From: Lepidonotus clava | Taxonomy: Eukaryota > Annelida > Polychaeta > Phyllodocida > Polynoidae | Assembly (NCBI GenBank): GCA_936440205.1 | Contig: OW387145.1 | Span: forward strand, 25,795,075-25,859,074 | Direction of reading: 5' to 3' | Length of the DNA: 64,000 nucleotides | The notes under the pieces: model-generated | What the model was told of the DNA's origin: nothing | Database searches by the model: none | The model's input: the letters and a program-made list of their open reading frames with translations, nothing else | Translations under genes and position numbers: made by a program | In this document: positions 27,048 to 39,068 of the stretch, one piece after another | Layout of the letters: every line of letters begins with the position of its first letter | Position numbering within the stretch: position 1 is the first letter of the stretch

Positions 27048-27094
27048 CTGAATATATCTCTTTCTTTTGTAAGTCCAGACTTTAGCTTAGCCAT
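27048..27094 (-). other. Orphan exon-like segment, minus strand
   Basis: ATGGCTAAGCTAAAGTCTGG opens a 47-nt frame encoding MAKLKSGLTKERDIF plus two bases, followed by the donor GTAGGA. The exon ends in phase 2, the same phase as NOP16 exon 1, so an alternative NOP16 first exon is formally possible. It would replace the conserved basic N-terminus, which makes this unlikely. No homologue is recognised. Confidence 0.25.
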
Positions 27095-27167
27095 TCTGAG
27101 CTGCAACGTCTGAGACTGGTGAAACTGGTTTCTTTTTTAACTATGAGGTTTATTATCCATTAATTAT

Positions 27168-27389
27168 CAGCGGTGTCCGAAATTAAGCTGTACCCTGCAC
27201 CTGGTGCGCACATATCCGCCGCCGGGTGCACGGTTTTCAGAGGTGTGCGCCCGTCAGGTGCACAGTTTTTAGACCTAATATGATTGCCATATACTAGAGG
27301 GGTGCAAACACCAGGCCCCGGGCGCAAAATTTCCAAAGCTGTGCACCTGACGGGCACGCATAATAGTAAACATTTAATTTCAGACACTG
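27168..27389. mobile_element. hAT-like MITE
   Basis: The ends are inverted: CAGCGGTGTCCGAAATTAAG at the left and TTTAATTTCAGACACTG at the right. CAGTGTCxGAAATTAA-type termini are common among hAT-derived MITEs in animals. The interior carries short inverted GGTGCAC/CAGGTGCAC motifs. A clear 8-bp target duplication is not visible. Confidence 0.65.
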
Positions 27390-28404
27390 ATTAGGGTGCT
27401 ATTTGCAATTACTTAAGAGTTAATTCCGGTAGATATTAGCTAGCTCAAATGGCAGTCTTTCTCTTTTAAGACTGCAAGTCCATTCCATAATATAGTTCCC
27501 CATTACGGATGACACAACACACTGGCGTGAAAGGATTTAGTTTATTAAGTCCAGTATGTAATATCAGTCGCAAGAACTCCTGTTGACAATGAACAGTCTG
27601 AAGGGGCTTGTCTACTCAACCCACCAGCCAATGTTCCTAGCCAGCCTACCAGTATATCTACATCATTCCATAACAGAACCTGGCTTCTAGAACCAACCTT
27701 TCCAGGGTGTGTAACCAACAGTAACAAGAAGCGCTCTGCCTGGTGCTGCAGCTAACAATAGTTTACATACGTCCCTGATGAAACCCCTACACTCTTCACC
27801 TCGGTCTAGGAAGAGTTACACTCTTAGCCCAGGTGTTAGTTCCTACATAAGAATGGCTAAGCTAGCTATGGACTGACCATCTGCGTCAGTACAATTGGTA
27901 GATCTTTTGGTCTGTGGAACCTTCTCTGACGGCAAGTTGTGTACTAAGGATCTGAAGCTATCCCTGGGTTTTTGAGTAAACTAAATAAACTATACTTTCT
28001 TCTGTATATCTGTCGAAATTTAAATTTTGAGGATGAAACCTGCTCATTTGACGCATAAATGTTGAACTTCATCCCCACTTTTCATTTTAAATGATAATGC
28101 CAGAGGGATGGTCAGTTGAAGGAGTATTGCACTGAAAAATCCGACGTTAGGAGTAGAGTGTCGATCATTTGGCTAGTAGATCTACAGCAGTACTCACAAT
28201 TCTTGTATTAGCATGTTAAAACTTGGGACTTTCCATTCAAGGACGTCAAATTTAACTAAAATACCGGTATTTAAATTCTGTTATCTTTTAGCCGACTACA
28301 TAAAACGTCAAAGTCATCTAGTTTTGTGGTTTTTGTTCATGTACTTATTAAATTGCATTTATTTAAAGAAAGATGTTACTGTAAACCAAAACATGCTTTT
28401 TCAG

Positions 28405-31400
28405 ATGCTTCTAGGAGGAAGGATTGGCCGGCTTTGTAGATCTTCGTATTGCGCATCCAGAAAATTCCACTGGTCTTGTACCACGATGGCGAAAAGCAAA
28501 TTTGAATACGTAAGACAGTTCGAACTACCTGACAGTTGCCTTCCGAATTGTTGGATCGTTGTACGAGTCGACGGGAAAGGGTTCCACAAGTAAGTATCGC
28601 AGAAAGCAATAGATCCAACTGTTCCTTCCCCAGTCCCCCTGATCCGGACATGCCAATAGAATCTGTTCTGAAAGATGGCTGCCGCTGGTTTATTACTTTT
28701 CCCCTGCAAAACATGGGAAACGATTCGACATAGGCAAAAAGTTCTGAAAAAAAAGGATGGGTGTATTCAATTTCACCCAAGGTAATTCACTTCTCAATAG
28801 TGACATTTAAACAGTTTATTGTGCTAGGAAAAGGATTAGAATGTTTAATACACATAAAGCTATATGCGTATCTACTAGATTTAATGTTAGATTTCATTTG
28901 AGGTTTTTCTCAAGGGCACTTTTTACAGTCCTAAATATGGCATCAAAAGCGCAATGTCGAAAATTCCCATTGTATAGAATTGATAAAGGAAAAACCTTTA
29001 TATAATATTCGGTTGAATTCTAAGAAAACCTTCGATTTGGTGTACATCTAAAGCAAGTAACTTTATATTCAAAGGAATAAAAAGAATTCTTTGTTAATCA
29101 ACCTAAGTTTTTGGCCCGTTTCCAGTTGTTTGCCACACGTCTTTTTAGCCTATAATTATGGTCGGACATATATAATAATAATAATAATGCTTTTATAAAC
29201 CATTAAGAATAACTGTTTGACGCATAGGACAAAATATTCAATACGACCTGTGTTTTCACGATATTCTGGTTAATAACGTTCTTTACCTGGATGCCTTTTA
29301 CCTTAATCTGATAAATAAGGCTCCATTGATTAATTAAGGTTCTGATATGATCGATCATAACTAAATTATAAGCTTGTCTTTTTTATTCTAGGTTTTCGGA
29401 TGCTCATGGGTTTGTGAAGCCCAACGATGACCGGTCAATAAAACTCATGTCTAAGTCTGCAGAGCGTGTTATGACGGAGTTTAGGGACATCGTCATAGCA
29501 TATGGCCAAAGTGATGAATACAGCTTTGTGTTCAGGAAAAATTCTGATACTTACAACAGGAGGGCAAGGTGAATACTGTTGAATAACAAAATGATTACCG
29601 GTATTCAAATATGACAAGTAATAAAGTAAATCGAGGTTTCTGATATTTGTCTAAATAAATGACCAACTGGGAATAAGCCACCACCATCGGTGATATGGTA
29701 AGGACGGTTGTCAGATAATAGAAATAGCGTCGTCAGTATTCACATTTGTTTAGGTTGTCAGGTTATTCTCTTGTCCTGAAGTGATATTAGTTTAAAGGGA
29801 TAAAGGACTGTTTGACCACAATAATAAACCCATTACAGGCTCCCAAAACCAGAAATAAACATCAGACCTATATAAGAATAACACATCAAAGCAAATAAAA
29901 AATATATATGTCACTGTGCTTATTTCTGAGTGAGAAGTTATGAAAGATAATGTCCATAACTATAGAAGTTTATGGAGAAAATTAATTACTGGTATTCAAC
30001 TGGCCCTAGAATCTTCAAAATCTATTTTACAGCTTCACCAAGTCCTAGAAATACGTACCTTAGGTCTGTAGAAAGATTTTAATGCCAAAAAATTATAGGG
30101 GTCACCGATGAATTAAAGGGCTGGAGTTCAATAAAGCTTTAGTTGGTGATTATTTCTGTATAATCCTTTCTTTTCATTTTTGTCACTAAGGGGCACATGT
30201 GTCACTAAGGGGCACATATGTGCCCAATCCATTTAAACTTAAGTGCCCTCTTGATTACTATTCCAAGTTTATGATTTTCTTAATTTTTTATCATTGGTCT
30301 ACTGTCATCAATGTATGATGGGAAATTTTAAGATTTGAGGATTTTAGAATTTTCTCACCGGGGGCACAGCTGTGAACAATACAAGCCCACTTCACAAGAT
30401 GAAATATTTGTCTGACAGTTTAAATGTGGTCTGAATGGACATCAAAGTATTGGTAGATTAATACTTCTGCTTCCCTTTCAAACAATTTTTCAGTAAGCTG
30501 ATGAGCAATATCGCCTCATTATTTGCGGCGTCCTACGTATATCACTGGAAGGATTATTTCGCAGAGACTGCCTTGAAATATCCCCCAGCCTTTGACTCCC
30601 GGGTGGTACTCTACCCCACCGACCAGAATCTCAGGGACTACCTAAGTTGGAGACAGGCTGATTGTAAGTTTATCTTTTAGTTCAATGTCTGTAAAGACAT
30701 ACGCTTATTCCTTTTACCGAGGACATGTATTCACACAATGCTAAACTACAAAACTAAATTCCAATACTTGTACGTTTCTTTAGTGCTCTCTGGACCTCCT
30801 CCTCTCTCTTTTGCATGAAATATGCATTGAAAATGTAATAGGGCCTTGCCCCCCTATTGATACGGACGTAATCGATGGACGGCCCCAGATATAAATGATA
30901 GTAAAGCAAATTATTACATTTCCATATATGGAGATGTTAGTTTATGGATTTATTGGCTATATCTAATATTATACAAGCTACTAAGTACTGAATTAAATAT
31001 TCTTTCTTTTAGGTCACATCAACAACATGTACAATACGTGTTTCTGGTGTTTAGTTCAAAATGCTGGTTTATCAAACAGAGATGCGCAGGAACGTTTAAA
31101 GGTATGTCCAACCATTTTTCTCAATAGCTTTGAGATATTACCAAATTTCCAGTTTCCGATTTTCTTGTGTGATTTATTGTGGAGCAAGATTTCTATTGGC
31201 TTGATATTTTACGTGGACCTTTGAGTCAAGACACCTTGTATGTTTCACTGTACTTATATGTAGCTTTGGTATATAATTCCATCAATTGGATTGATTATGC
31301 AGCTAATTATCGATTTTGATATTTTCTGAATTGGTCATAATAAATTAGTTTGGTGTGATACATATTTCAGGGGACCCTATCGAAAGACAAGAACGAAATG

Positions 31401-32147
31401 TTGTTCTCTGAATTTAACACAAACTACAACGATTTACCAGAGATATACAGGAAAGGAACAACAATAGTAAAGGAAAAGGTATGTATCTAGTAGCAGGTTA
31501 ATTAGATTTTAAGTTACATTAGTTGCTACCGAGTTATTTCCGTCTTTTTCTGGACTTCCGTATTTCTGTTACCGAAATTCATGACTAATGGAGGATCTAG
31601 AATGTTGAAAGGGAAGGGGAAGCGCTATTGAGAAATTGTTTCGGTAACAGCCTTTTGGCCGAATGTTACGTTAAAAAAACTTAAATTTTCCGGGGAAAAA
31701 GGGGGGGGGGCGGGCGTATCCTTCTTCCACCCTCTATTCCCATCTGTGAATACGGCAGTGACAGCAGTCCCTTCCTTTATATTCTCCTATTCAATAGCTG
31801 AAAATGTTAATTATAAATTAGCTTTTTTAACTCACAACTAACGATGATCTGTCTTAACATATTAGTTTCCAAAGTGCAACTGAAAAAAAAACTGTTTTTA
31901 GATTGCTAGTTCGTCCGAAGTACAACAAACCAGATTGTTGTGTGTAAGTTCTGGTTTAAGGTTCTTACTTTTTAATGCGTCCTTTCGTTTCTTACAGGTA
32001 GAAGAGGAGGAGACGACCAAAACTATACATGATGGAGAAGGGACCAAGGAGATAACGTGCAAAAAAATGCGATCAAAGCTTGTTACATTACATTGTGATA
32101 TAATTGGACAGAAGTTCTGGACTGAACATCCAGAATTATTGGGTTAA
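28405..32147 (+). CDS. THG1L: THG1L, tRNA-His guanylyltransferase
   Basis: Coding exons are 28405-28589, 29392-29568, 30494-30663, 31013-31101, 31371-31478 and 31998-32147. All junctions are GT/AG and in phase: 879 nt, 292 aa (human 298). The enzyme adds the G-1 nucleotide to the 5' end of tRNA-His, which histidyl-tRNA synthetase needs. [12 protein letters not shown] supplies the first metal-binding Asp (about D56) and [10 protein letters not shown] the second acidic pair (D103/E104). RKGTT and the C-terminal [11 protein letters not shown] are further family blocks. The N-terminal 27 residues before MAKSKFEYV are basic and lack acidic residues, as in a mitochondrial presequence; animal THG1L is mitochondrial. 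Another in-frame ATG lies at 28393, but the TTTTTCAG just before 28405 looks like an acceptor, so the true start may be 28393 or 28405. AATAAA lies at 32239, 92 nt after the stop. Confidence 0.95.
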
Positions 32148-32755
32148 CAGGTACTATATTTTTAACCATACACATTGAGATACTGCCATTCCTACTACTG
32201 CTCAATTTATACCTTACGATATGTTTTTGGTGAGATGAAATAAATATGCGGCAAAATGAAAAGTCTTGTGATTTCTTAGAAACATAACATGCCTGAGCCT
32301 TCGGAGGCACTGAAAATATTAATACCGGAGCTGCTGGAGCCAAAAAAAACTCACAAACGTTCTTATGTAGATCTAAAGTCAATTAACCAAGTTTGAAAGG
32401 GAGCTGTCAGGAGCAGTTCATCAAGTCTGCAACAAATAAACCTCCAAACAGTTTGCATCAATACTTTGTCATTGGAAGATTATCCTGGATATATTGAGGC
32501 CATTTAACATAACAGTACATGTTTTTGGTGACAGTGAATTCCCTTATAGTTGATTGGCTTATCCTTTGCGAGCAGAATTTAGTTATCACCTATGTAAAGT
32601 ACTAGTACTTAACAGGGACGAATTTAGAGGGGGGGGGGGGTGCGCCTGAGGCTTGCTTAAAACTTGGATGAAGTCAACTTTACTACTGCAGAGAAGATCT
32701 GGCTTACAATACACTGGTAAATAACACTGGACTGAAAATGGTAGATATCTGGTCC
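32148..32755. other. Spacer downstream of THG1L
   Basis: It contains the THG1L poly(A) signal at 32239-32244 and a G homopolymer near 32629-32640. No gene is seen. Confidence 0.5.
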
Positions 32756-32788
32756 CATATCTTCGTAACTAATTTGCAGGCTAATTTG

Positions 32789-35700
32789 TGTTTCAATATG
32801 TAGAGGTTTAGGGAAATCCAAGAAGGAGTCATAAAGTGACTTGGAAACTGGAGTTTTATTAACACTGTGTCTGCGCGGGAAGCGCGTCCGAGAAACTCGG
32901 CGTTACAGGGAAAAGTTGGATTCATAGCGGTGCAGCCGAAACGGAACGACGCGTAAAATATGGAATCGCGTTACATCCCCAATGGACTTAGAAAAAGCTT
33001 ACAATCATACATAGCTTATTACAAGTCAGAGTAATTATTACAAGATAATTACATGATGTAGTTGACACTAAACTTTAGTTTGACAATTACTAGAAAATAT
33101 GTGTCGGATACATAATACACATAACTAGTCGGTATGTAGTACAAATACAAATATGCAATTCTTAAGTCACATAAGAAGCAAGATGACTAGGGCGTTTGGA
33201 GCTTCGCCCAGATCTAGACACATAGGGAGTTGGCTCTACAACTGGAGCCTTTTGAGCTTTAGCAGGAACCTTAGGGACCTTAACTCGAACCTTAGCTGGT
33301 GTTGTGGGAACTTTTAGTGGTGTTTTGGGAGTCTCCACAGGCTCTTGTACCGGAATATCTCCAGTTGGAACGGTCAAAGGGTAAGGTTCGATCACTACCG
33401 GAGTAGGTGTAGGGTCTTCCTGTGTCGCACGCAGGTGTACTCGGTTACGACGTAGAGTAGTGCCGCTATCGGTTTCGATCTCGTAAGATCTTTCGTCAAG
33501 TTTCTTTTTGACGGTTGCCTTCTCCCAGGACTTTTCATTGAGCTGATACGGTTTCGCTCTCACAATATCGCCTTCTTGCAGCGGCTTTAGTGGCTTCGCT
33601 GTTTTATCATAATAGAATTTCTGTTTTGTCTGCTGAAATTTCAGCTTGTCGGCGATTTCAGACTTTGATCGGTCGGAGTTCAGTAAACTCGCTGTAGTTG
33701 GGAGAAGAGTTTTGGTACGTCGACCCATTAATCGTTGAGCCGGGCTCAAATCGATACCTTGCTGTGGCGTGTTACGCACATTCAAAATCGCTAAATAAGG
33801 GTCTTCACCAGTTTTGGCAGTCTTTTTCAGGATTCTCTTTGCGGCTTTTACCGCGGCTTCTGCCTTTCCATTAGACCTAGGATGGTGAGGCGAACTAGTC
33901 GTATGTTGAATATCATACTTAATCGTGAAATGACGAAAATACGAAGACGAGAATTGCGGACCATTATCTGTGACTAGTTGCTCTGGTATTCCGTATCGAG
34001 AGAAATGAGCCTTCAGCTTCTGGATAACTGTCTTCGACGTGACGTCGTACAGTCTATCGATTTCCCAGAAGTTGGAATAATAATTGACTGTCACGAGATA
34101 GTCTTTATCATTTAAAGTAAATAGGTCTGCGCCTACTTTCTGCCATGGACGAGAAGGCAGTTCGTGACTCATGAGAGGTTCTTTCGCTTGTGACTGTTCA
34201 AACTCTCGACAGGTCTCGCACTTCTGCGTATATTCACGTACGTCATTTGTCATGCCGGGCCAATAAACCATTTCACGGGCTCTACGGAGCGAGCCTTCAA
34301 TGCCCGTATGACCCGTATGTAACTCACTAAGGATACTTTTTCGGTTTCCTTTCGGTATGACCAGACGCTCACCTCTGAATACTAAACCATCGGTGACAGC
34401 TAGTTCGTCGCGTTGGGCATAAAATTCACGGATCTGAAGCGGGACTTGGTCTTTCTCGGGCCATCCCTGTTGGATCGTCGTTTTAAGCAAAGACAAAATC
34501 GGGTCTTCGTGAGTTTTCGCACGGATGTCCATGATCCTTTCTTCGCGCATCGGCAGGTAACTCACTGCATTTACGGACTCGAACTCGCTCTCTCGATGCT
34601 GGTTATTGCTGATAAACGCACGGCTCAGCGTGTCCGCGAGTAGCATTTTCTTACCTTCAAGGTATTCGACCGTGATGTCGTAGGCAAGTGCGCGAATAAG
34701 CATACTTTGAAGCCTTTTCGGGGCTCTGTCTAAAGGCTTTTTGGTTATAGCGTGAAGTGGCTTGTGATCGGAATGTACCGTCACGGGTCGGCCGTATGTG
34801 AATTGATGCCACTTTTCGAGCGCGAAAACGATCGCCAGCATTTCTTTTTCAATAATCGCGTAGCGCGACTCTGTGTCGGTCAGAGCACGACTGGCATAGG
34901 CAATCGGCTTGCCATTCTGCATAAGAGCAGCGCCTATTCCAAACTGACTAGCGTCGCACTGAATAATCAGTTCGCTCGTTGGGTTGTAATACGCAAGAAT
35001 GGGGGATTCGGTCAATAGCTTTTTAAGCTTTTTGAACGCTTTGTCTTGTGGTTCACCCCATGACCACTCAACGTCTTTGTGTGTGAGGACCGAGATCGGC
35101 CTCATGACTTCAGATAATTTCGGCACGTACCTAGCGAGGTATGTCACAGTGCCTCGAAGACGCTCTACCGCAGCGACGTCGGTCGGCGCTTCCATTTTCA
35201 CAATCGCTTCAATTTTCGCAGGATCTGCTTTCAGACCAGAGGCAGATACGATATGGCCAAGAAAAGTTATTTCTGGCACGTTGAACTTACATTTATCGGG
35301 ATTAAGTTTAATACCGTGCTCGTCACAACGAACGAGAAGATTCCGCAGGTTTGCGTCGTGTTCCGCGACATCTTTACCGTACACGATTACGTCATCGGCT
35401 ACGCATTGAACACCGTCGAGGCCTTCAAGGGCCATACAGAGACGCTTTTGGAAGATTTCCGAACTAACTTTTAGGCCAAAAGGGAGTCGGAGCCATCGAT
35501 AACGGCCAAAAGGAGTAGCGAAGGTAGTGAGAAAACTTGATTCCTCGTCAAGTTCCACATGATGATATCCCTGCTTTAGGTCGCAAGTGGAAAATACCTT
35601 AGCACCAGAGAGTTTTGGAAGAACGTCATCTAGGACAGGTAACATGAAATGTTCACGTTTAAGGACCAGGTTAAGGGGCCTAGGATCAACGCAGATACGA

Positions 35701-38112
35701 ATAGCGCCAGACTTTTTCTTTACGACTGACATTTGATTTACCCAATCAGTAGGGCGATCTACTTTACACAAAGTTTTTTCTGCGATATGTCGATTAAGTT
35801 CACTAAGGACAGAATCTTTCAGGGACTCAGGGAGAGTACGAGGAGGTCGTACAACAGGTTCGGCACCCTCCTCCAGGGTGAGGTGCGCAGGACCGCCAGG
35901 TAGGGTACCTAGTTTTTCGTCAAAAACATGAGGAAATTCACATTTCATGTCATCAGATTTGACAGAACAAACATCGAAGGCATTATAATTAACAGTGATA
36001 AGACCCATGCTTTCAGCTGCTTTACGAGAGAGTAAAGGTACGCAGTTGTTATTTTCTACGACGACATAATCTACATTCCATTTTTTCTCAGTTTTGACAT
36101 TAGTAACTTTGATTTTAACTTTACCGAGAGCAGTCTCACTGGAACCATTCCACATTTTTAGAGTTACAGGTTCATCGCGAATCGTCCTATTACCAACATG
36201 CTTTACAGGTAAAATACATACAGTAGCACCAGGATCAATTTGGTGGACAATTTCAGAGTCGTCGATTTTCATTTTGCAATACAAAGGTCGGGCCTTAGGA
36301 TCAGAAATAGCAGACACGTCATTTACAACACTTACAGAACCTTCGGTAGAATCGTCACTGGACTCGTCATCATTTACAACGTGTACTTTTCTTTTAGGAT
36401 AAAAACTACGCTTGGACGATTTAGAATAACCTTTAGAACTTGAAGAAGTTTTAGGCTTATGATCAGGTTTGGCATCAGATTTACCATTTTGACATGTGTC
36501 AGAACCAGGAAAGTGGTTAGGCTGTTGACAAGAATAACATGTTTTACCCCAGGCTGGGCAAGCAGATTTGACCATACGATGAGTCTTAGAACAAAATTTG
36601 CAACGCTTATCTTCAGACTTTTTGCTAGGATAGTGAGAAACTTTGCTAACTTCCCCTTCAGATTTGTTCATTACAACTTTCTTGTTTTCGTCGTTAAGCT
36701 CCATAGATCTACAGATGTTTAGAGTGGTTTTAAAATCTAGCTTAGCTGAACGAGTTAATTTCTCTTTAACTGTATCACTCTTGTGACCGTCCAGAATACG
36801 GTCCATAATACCAGCATCACGACAGGCAGGGGTACAAAAGTTACAAGTACTCGCTAGAAATCTAAGGTCAGAAAGGTATTGTTCGAATGTTTCATGTGGT
36901 TGTTGTACTCGTCGCGAGAATTTGAGTCTTTCGATGAAGTCACGCGTTTCACTAAGGAAATACTCGTCATACTTTTTAATCAGTGTTCTAGGATTGTCTT
37001 TCGTCTCACCGTCACCAAATACGAACCCTTTGTATATTTTACGAGCTTCAACACCAATCGACTGTAGGAGGATCGCCGCTTGGAAGTTTTCGGGCTGACC
37101 ATGGGCGCCCGATAGTAGGAGATACCGCTCGTAGGCTTCTTTCCAGTCGAGCCAACGTTCACGTTTACCAGGTGAGTCGACGTCCAGCTCGCCAGGAGGT
37201 TGTAGGTTGGGTAGAGTAATTGGCACAGGTGGCACAGGAGCACCACCACCAGCACCGCCACCGGCACCAGCACCGCCAGCGCCAGCACCACCGCCAGCAC
37301 GGTCGTCGTCAGAGTCGGCCATAGCAGTAGATCAGAGGGGTCGACAGCACTGGACTGCAGACAGGGGTGAGACAGTTCAGGTGAATTAATCAGGTCAGGC
37401 AACAGGATGACACTAATAAAATACCAGGTCAGCAGGGTGTCACAATAAAATACCAGGACAGCAGGACGGCGAATTAACACCGCGTAGAGTAGGTTGGTAC
37501 GTAGTGACAAAGGTTGTGACAGTAGAGGAGGTGTACGGCGCACACAGCACCACAGGAGTTGACACCACAGGTCTAGGAGAGTAGTCACAGGAGGTTGACA
37601 GGAGTCAATGTCAGGTTGACACTAACTGACAGCAGGTACAATTACTATTTCTCAGGTAGTAATGTAAAATTCATGAGTTCTCAGACTAAATGACACAGGC
37701 AGGTTGAACTATGGTCCAGTTCAGAGTTACAGGAGCAGTTCATTTCTTCAGATTACTTGAGTAGATTCAGACTCAGAGTTACACAGGCTTGTTGACAGGA
37801 CCACATGCTGAGGGAGGTGGTTGACAGCAGACTCAACCCAGAGAAATGTCCTCAGAAATGCAGTTTACTCACAGTCTCCATTCCCAAAAGTTGTCCAAAG
37901 ATGATCACTCCACTGCTAGCCACCATGTTTCAATATGTAGAGGTTTAGGGAAATCCAAGAAGGAGTCATAAAGTGACTTGGAAACTGGAGTTTTATTAAC
38001 ACTGTGTCTGCGCGGGAAGCGCGTCCGAGAAACTCGGCGTTACAGGGAAAAGTTGGATTCATAGCGGTGCAGCCGAAACGGAACGACGCGTAAAATATGG
38101 AATCGCGTTACA
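32789..38112 (-). mobile_element. Ty3/Gypsy LTR retrotransposon, looks whole and very young
   Basis: LTRs of 187 bp lie at 32789-32975 and 37926-38112; they read the same base for base. In element orientation they begin TGTAACGCG and end GAAACA. The 5-bp target duplication ATTTG flanks both sides (32784-32788 and 38113-38117). The interior holds one long minus-strand ORF. The LTR identity, open ORF and clean target duplication indicate a very recent insertion. It lies inside a MITE. Confidence 0.95.
33162..37322 (-). CDS. Gag-pol polyprotein of the Gypsy element
   Basis: One continuous 1386-codon frame with the usual Ty3/Gypsy order. It has a Gag-like N-terminal third with a Gly/Ala-rich start and Cys-rich zinc-binding segments, a retropepsin-like region near residue 360, and a reverse transcriptase with the YVADDVIVYG catalytic block. 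RNase H (IIQCDASQFGIGAAL) follows, then an integrase with an H2C2-type zinc region and a DDE core, and a Pro/Lys-rich tail. Gag and Pol share a frame with no internal stop, which some Gypsy lineages use. The element as a whole looks intact. Confidence 0.95.
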   Translation of the reverse strand: MADSDDDRAGGGAGAGGAGAGGGAGGGAPVPPVPITLPNLQPPGELDVDSPGKRERWLDWKEAYERYLLLSGAHGQPENFQAAILLQSIGVEARKIYKGFVFGDGETKDNPRTLIKKYDEYFLSETRDFIERLKFSRRVQQPHETFEQYLSDLRFLASTCNFCTPACRDAGIMDRILDGHKSDTVKEKLTRSAKLDFKTTLNICRSMELNDENKKVVMNKSEGEVSKVSHYPSKKSEDKRCKFCSKTHRMVKSACPAWGKTCYSCQQPNHFPGSDTCQNGKSDAKPDHKPKTSSSSKGYSKSSKRSFYPKRKVHVVNDDESSDDSTEGSVSVVNDVSAISDPKARPLYCKMKIDDSEIVHQIDPGATVCILPVKHVGNRTIRDEPVTLKMWNGSSETALGKVKIKVTNVKTEKKWNVDYVVVENNNCVPLLSRKAAESMGLITVNYNAFDVCSVKSDDMKCEFPHVFDEKLGTLPGGPAHLTLEEGAEPVVRPPRTLPESLKDSVLSELNRHIAEKTLCKVDRPTDWVNQMSVVKKKSGAIRICVDPRPLNLVLKREHFMLPVLDDVLPKLSGAKVFSTCDLKQGYHHVELDEESSFLTTFATPFGRYRWLRLPFGLKVSSEIFQKRLCMALEGLDGVQCVADDVIVYGKDVAEHDANLRNLLVRCDEHGIKLNPDKCKFNVPEITFLGHIVSASGLKADPAKIEAIVKMEAPTDVAAVERLRGTVTYLARYVPKLSEVMRPISVLTHKDVEWSWGEPQDKAFKKLKKLLTESPILAYYNPTSELIIQCDASQFGIGAALMQNGKPIAYASRALTDTESRYAIIEKEMLAIVFALEKWHQFTYGRPVTVHSDHKPLHAITKKPLDRAPKRLQSMLIRALAYDITVEYLEGKKMLLADTLSRAFISNNQHRESEFESVNAVSYLPMREERIMDIRAKTHEDPILSLLKTTIQQGWPEKDQVPLQIREFYAQRDELAVTDGLVFRGERLVIPKGNRKSILSELHTGHTGIEGSLRRAREMVYWPGMTNDVREYTQKCETCREFEQSQAKEPLMSHELPSRPWQKVGADLFTLNDKDYLVTVNYYSNFWEIDRLYDVTSKTVIQKLKAHFSRYGIPEQLVTDNGPQFSSSYFRHFTIKYDIQHTTSSPHHPRSNGKAEAAVKAAKRILKKTAKTGEDPYLAILNVRNTPQQGIDLSPAQRLMGRRTKTLLPTTASLLNSDRSKSEIADKLKFQQTKQKFYYDKTAKPLKPLQEGDIVRAKPYQLNEKSWEKATVKKKLDERSYEIETDSGTTLRRNRVHLRATQEDPTPTPVVIEPYPLTVPTGDIPVQEPVETPKTPLKVPTTPAKVRVKVPKVPAKAQKAPVVEPTPYVSRSGRSSKRPSHLASYVT

Positions 38113-38305
38113 ATTTGGCTGATCACAGAAATCTTGATCAGTGTCTCATGATTAGAGATTCTGTCTATCATGAATAAATTTCACATCTGAGTATCCCTCT
38201 GATACTATTTTGCAATAGTACCATTAATGTTGGTAAATTACAAATGCTGATCTTGAGGCCCTGATCAAGATTTCCCTGATCAGCCAAATTAGTTACGAAG
38301 ATATG

Positions 38306-39051
38306 TATGAATACTGATTGGTCAAAGTTAACTATATTTAATCAGATGTTCTATAACTGTAGGTTTAACGAGTTTATCAGTTTATCATTAATTCAAATGC
38401 AGTTAGCTCTGTCAGGTCTGAGGATGTGTAGCTAGAGGTCTAAACTTTAATAGATTTATGTGATCAGTGAGTGGTGTATGATTTTGAGGCGAAATGACAT
38501 TTCGCCGAAATTCTGGAGTATAGACTCTTTACGCTGGTTAGCAGCTTACATGAAGGAAAAACATAAGTACAAAGCACTTGATGCCAGGATCCAGCGAAAT
38601 TCTAAAAATTTGTGTTTTTTTAAGCTGTCCGCCCATTTTTCTCAGAATTCAGCAGAGATAGGAACATATAACCTCAGTCATATGCTGGTAAATATATCAG
38701 GGAAGAATAGTTCATTCGGTTTTTTGCTGTTTCATTCCATATTTTTGCAATATTTCACCGTCATTTCTGGCATCTACACAGCGAAAGAATGCAAAATGGT
38801 GGACAAAAATACCGCCTGTGCAAAAGTAGGTCAAGCGAGGGGAGAATCCAGATCGGAGGTAGAAAAAGACGTCACTGGGTTCTCAATGATTGTGGACATA
38901 TATATGGACCTTGAGTCTACACAAAACACACAAACTTATATACGACAAAATAAAAACAGGTAGTAGCCTTGCAAAACCTGATATGCAGGTGGCAATATTA
39001 TGTGGTTATCAAATTAAATTGCGCGATATACCCCCAATTTAACCTATTAGG
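38306..39051. other. AT-rich spacer before the virus-like element
   Basis: One plus-strand frame of 167 codons is open (38460-38963) but it has no recognisable motif and starts beside the palindrome GGCGAAATGACATTTCGCC. I do not call it a gene. The left boundary of the Polinton-like element is placed at the end of this stretch. Confidence 0.4.
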
Positions 39052-39068
39052 AGTAGTATCCTTTTTGG

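Larger units (their letters stand above)
25437..28404. other. Intergenic or intronic stretch upstream of THG1L
   Basis: AT-rich. It holds the MITE at 27168-27389, a minus-strand exon-like segment at 27048-27094, and inverted GCCGATAA-type sequences near 25.9 and 26.9 kb that may mark another degraded DNA transposon. No further gene is supported. Confidence 0.4.
32756..38305. mobile_element. Palindromic MITE split by an LTR retrotransposon
   Basis: The left piece (32756-32788) begins CATATCTTCGTAACTAATTT and the right piece (38118-38305) ends with the reverse complement AAATTAGTTACGAAGATATG. Within the right piece GGCTGATCACAGAAATCTTG is mirrored by CAAGATTTCCCTGATCAGCC. Without the insert the MITE is about 220 bp and strongly palindromic. 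It was present before the LTR element arrived. Confidence 0.8.

Noticed and set aside
33162-37588. Many 60-200 codon frames on either strand across the Gypsy element
   Set aside because: They are shadows of the GC-balanced gag-pol frame with no motifs of their own.
38460-38963. 167-codon plus-strand frame
   Set aside because: No recognisable domain, opens next to a palindrome, and amino-acid order looks random. Kept as spacer.
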